DNA of 6,919 bases, from the NCBI GenBank assembly GCA_013138855.1, contig WTBX01000086.1, positions 1-6,919 of the forward strand, read 5' to 3'. Below, piece by piece: positions 5,243 to 6,919 of the stretch. The notes under the pieces are model-generated. The model saw only the letters and a list, made by a program, of their open reading frames with translations, made no database searches and was not told the origin of the DNA. How positions within the stretch are numbered: the first letter of the stretch is position 1; every line of letters begins with the position of its first letter. This DNA is from Methylococcaceae bacterium. GTDB lineage: Bacteria > Pseudomonadota > Gammaproteobacteria > Methylococcales > Methylomonadaceae. The position numbers were made by a program, and so were the translations under genes.

Positions 5243-5270
5243 TTGTATTTTTCTTGGCTAGCGTTAAAAT
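5243..5270 (+). promoter_or_regulatory. Possible sigma70-type promoter overlapping the endonuclease start
   Basis: TTGTAT (5243-5248) and TAAAAT (5265-5270) are 16 nt apart; the -10 matches consensus at 5 of 6 positions, the -35 only weakly. It would start transcription near 5277, downstream of the TTG codon at 5254 and just before an ATG at 5279. If real, it contradicts the TTG start. Confidence 0.25.
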
Positions 5271-6429
5271 ACCCTTTTATGACAGAAAACGCCTCCCAAC
5301 AAATCAACACTTAAACGCCTACTTTATGGTTTACAAAACAACATTACTTTCAATCTATGAGACTGCTTCAAATGACAGCACTCCTTTTCCAAAAATTCCA
5401 TCTAATGAATTAGATAATATAAAAATACTTTCTGAAAACTGTTTTTCTCAAAAGGGCGTTTACACCGTTTTTGTTACGTTGGCAATTTATAAAATACATC
5501 ATCCCACACAAGACATTAGAAATCATCAAACTCAAATTCCAAATGGTTTTTCAGCTAGAACGATTGACACTCAATACATTACACCAACATTAAAAGCATT
5601 AGGCTTACCTTCAATGGCTGAAAGTGGCTGGCTTACTCGCTCATTAGAGCAACCCTTTCCTTATAGCTTAGATTACAACGGCAAAATAAGTAATAAAAAA
5701 GTTAAACAGGCTTTTTTAGAGTTAATTGATAGCATAGAAACTAAAAAGGCTAACCCTAAAGCAATTCTTATTGAATTATTGAGCCAGATAATAACTCTTC
5801 AAAAAGCAAACATCGTTGTTATTCAACCCTTAAAATCACCTGAAAAACTCACTATCTCTAAGCTTATTGAGATATTAGATAAACACTTTTCATTTAATTA
5901 TCAAAGTTTTGGCGGCTCAAAATTACCTGTTATTGCTTTTTATGCTATTTACCAAATTATTATAGAAGAGGTTTCTCGGTATTCTGATTGCACATTAAAA
6001 CCTATAGGTAGTCATACTGCTTCGGATAGAACCTCTAAAAGTGCGGGAGATATTGAAATATTTGAGGGGGAATTTTTATTTGAAGCGGTAGAAATAAAGC
6101 TAAATAAAGCTATTGATGCCAACATCCTTAGAATCGCAAAAGAGAAAATTATTCGCTACAACCCAACGCGATATTACATATTGTCTTATTCTGATACTAA
6201 TGAAAATGAGATAGGGAAAATCAATACGATTATTGATGATGTAAAAGTAAATCACGGTTGTCAGATTGTTATAAATGGCATTATTCCCACGTTAAAATAT
6301 TACTTACGATTAATTTCTAACTTAAACGATTTTTTAAATAATTATTCTTATTTAGTTCAACACGATAGCGAATTAAAAGCCGTTCATAAACATAAATGGA
6401 ATGAACTCATGCTGGAGTTACAGCAATGA
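5254..6429 (+). CDS. Type II restriction endonuclease, PD-(D/E)XK type, possibly SacI-like
   Basis: This is the probable cleaving partner of the cytosine methyltransferase that it overlaps by 4 nt (ATGA). The PD-(D/E)XK nuclease core is visible at residues 257-282: SDRTSKSAGDIEI with Asp266, then VEIK with Glu280 and Lys282, that is D-X13-E-X-K, on a strand-turn-strand profile. Before it, GGSKLPVIAFYAIYQ (220-234) and SHTASDRTS (253-261) resemble, from memory, segments of the SacI restriction endonuclease family; the family name and recognition site are not proven. The N-terminal about 200 residues are helical and less recognisable, as specificity regions usually are. The TTG start at 5254 lacks a ribosome site; the first in-frame ATG is residue 25 (5326). 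The C-terminus is intact. Cytoplasmic; no membrane segment is seen. Confidence 0.75.
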   Translation: MASVKIPFYDRKRLPTNQHLNAYFMVYKTTLLSIYETASNDSTPFPKIPSNELDNIKILSENCFSQKGVYTVFVTLAIYKIHHPTQDIRNHQTQIPNGFSARTIDTQYITPTLKALGLPSMAESGWLTRSLEQPFPYSLDYNGKISNKKVKQAFLELIDSIETKKANPKAILIELLSQIITLQKANIVVIQPLKSPEKLTISKLIEILDKHFSFNYQSFGGSKLPVIAFYAIYQIIIEEVSRYSDCTLKPIGSHTASDRTSKSAGDIEIFEGEFLFEAVEIKLNKAIDANILRIAKEKIIRYNPTRYYILSYSDTNENEIGKINTIIDDVKVNHGCQIVINGIIPTLKYYLRLISNLNDFLNNYSYLVQHDSELKAVHKHKWNELMLELQQ

Positions 6430-6919
6430 GTTATCAATTTATTGATTTATTTGCAGGGATTGGTGGTTTTAGACAAGGTTTTGAAAAAGCAGGTTTTGAA
6501 TGTGTTTTTAGTTCCGAAATAGATGCTCATGCCAGAGACATGTATTTTAAAAATTTTGATGACATGCCTGTTGGAGACATTACCCAAATAGATGTTAAAA
6601 GCATACCTCGCTTTGATATTTTATTAGCAGGATTTCCTTGCCAACCGTTTAGCATTGCAGGGGAGAAAAAAGGTTTCAATGACACACGAGGAACTTTATT
6701 TTTTGATATTGTTCGCATCGTTAAACATCATAAACCTAAAGCGATTGTGTTAGAAAATGTAAAACATTTTAAAAATCATGATAAAGGAAATACCTTAAAA
6801 ACCGTCTTAAACACACTCACCGAATTAGGCTATGTTAATAGTTGGAAACTATTAAATGCAAAAGATTTTGGGGTTCCTCAAAATAGAGAACGCACGATTA
6901 TTGTGAGTCATTTGCAACA
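6426..6919 (+). CDS. DNA (cytosine-5) methyltransferase, N-terminal part (3' end outside window)
   Basis: It transfers a methyl group from S-adenosylmethionine to cytosine C5, protecting host sites from the adjacent endonuclease. The 164 visible residues carry the ordered family motifs: motif I DLFAGIGGF (7-15, AdoMet binding), an acidic SEID (30-33) for motif II, GDI (50-52) in the motif III region, motif IV GFPCQPFS (69-76) with catalytic Cys72, motif VI ENV (110-112), and motif VIII QNRER (152-156). All key residues are intact. The target-recognition domain and motifs IX-X lie beyond the window, so the methylated sequence is unknown. The ATG overlaps the endonuclease stop (ATGA), indicating translational coupling, with the endonuclease gene first. 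The gene is truncated only by the window end. Confidence 0.95.
   Translation, partial: MSYQFIDLFAGIGGFRQGFEKAGFECVFSSEIDAHARDMYFKNFDDMPVGDITQIDVKSIPRFDILLAGFPCQPFSIAGEKKGFNDTRGTLFFDIVRIVKHHKPKAIVLENVKHFKNHDKGNTLKTVLNTLTELGYVNSWKLLNAKDFGVPQNRERTIIVSHLQ

Noticed and set aside
6527..6718. Minus-strand 63-codon open frame
   Set aside because: It is antisense to methyltransferase motifs that are unmistakably coding on the plus strand.

Overview
The window looks like part of an AT-rich gammaproteobacterial chromosome. The best indicator is the bifunctional acyltransferase/acyl-ACP synthetase Aas: it is colinear over its whole length with the enterobacterial enzyme and, by my count and from memory, the same length (719 residues). 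The TonB-dependent outer-membrane receptor and the PilZ proteins also fit a Gram-negative. The low GC and many short palindromic intergenic repeats recall low-GC sulfur- or methane-oxidising gammaproteobacteria, but I cannot assign a genus.

Layout. (1) 1-729: the 3' end of a TonB-dependent receptor gene, ending in the aromatic residue typical of outer-membrane barrels. A long imperfect hairpin (750-812) follows. (2) 834-1495: two tandem, paralogous single-domain PilZ-like proteins. Both keep RxxxR, and both have Ser or Thr in place of the usual Asp/Asn in the second c-di-GMP motif. (3) 1496-1932: a non-coding stretch with two copies of a GTGAAAAA/TTTTTCAC palindrome and a small AT-rich inverted repeat. 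(4) 1933-4092: aas, complete, for recycling lysophosphatidylethanolamine. (5) 4093-4487: non-coding and packed with palindromes: a GC-rich CCGCGACT/AGTCGCGG element, two more copies of the GTGAAAAA palindrome family, and an inverted pair of GGACTGGCAGTCC units. (6) 4488-5010, minus strand: two small unrecognised genes 7 nt apart, probably co-transcribed. (7) 5023-5124: a 102-bp palindromic element bounded on both sides by the 8-mer ATAATTTT. It resembles a MITE with a target-site duplication, inserted in the 5' leader of the minus-strand pair. (8) 5254-6919, plus strand: a type II restriction-modification pair. A PD-(D/E)XK endonuclease, possibly SacI-like, overlaps by 4 nt (ATGA) a DNA cytosine-5 methyltransferase that runs off the window.

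The left half reads as ordinary chromosomal housekeeping and signalling. From about 4100 onward it reads as an accessory segment in which mobile or palindromic repeats, orphan small genes and a restriction-modification operon sit together. The endonuclease start is unclear: it has a weak TTG start, a short competing ATG reading frame, and a possible promoter overlapping that start. I found no tRNA, rRNA, CRISPR array or complete insertion sequence.
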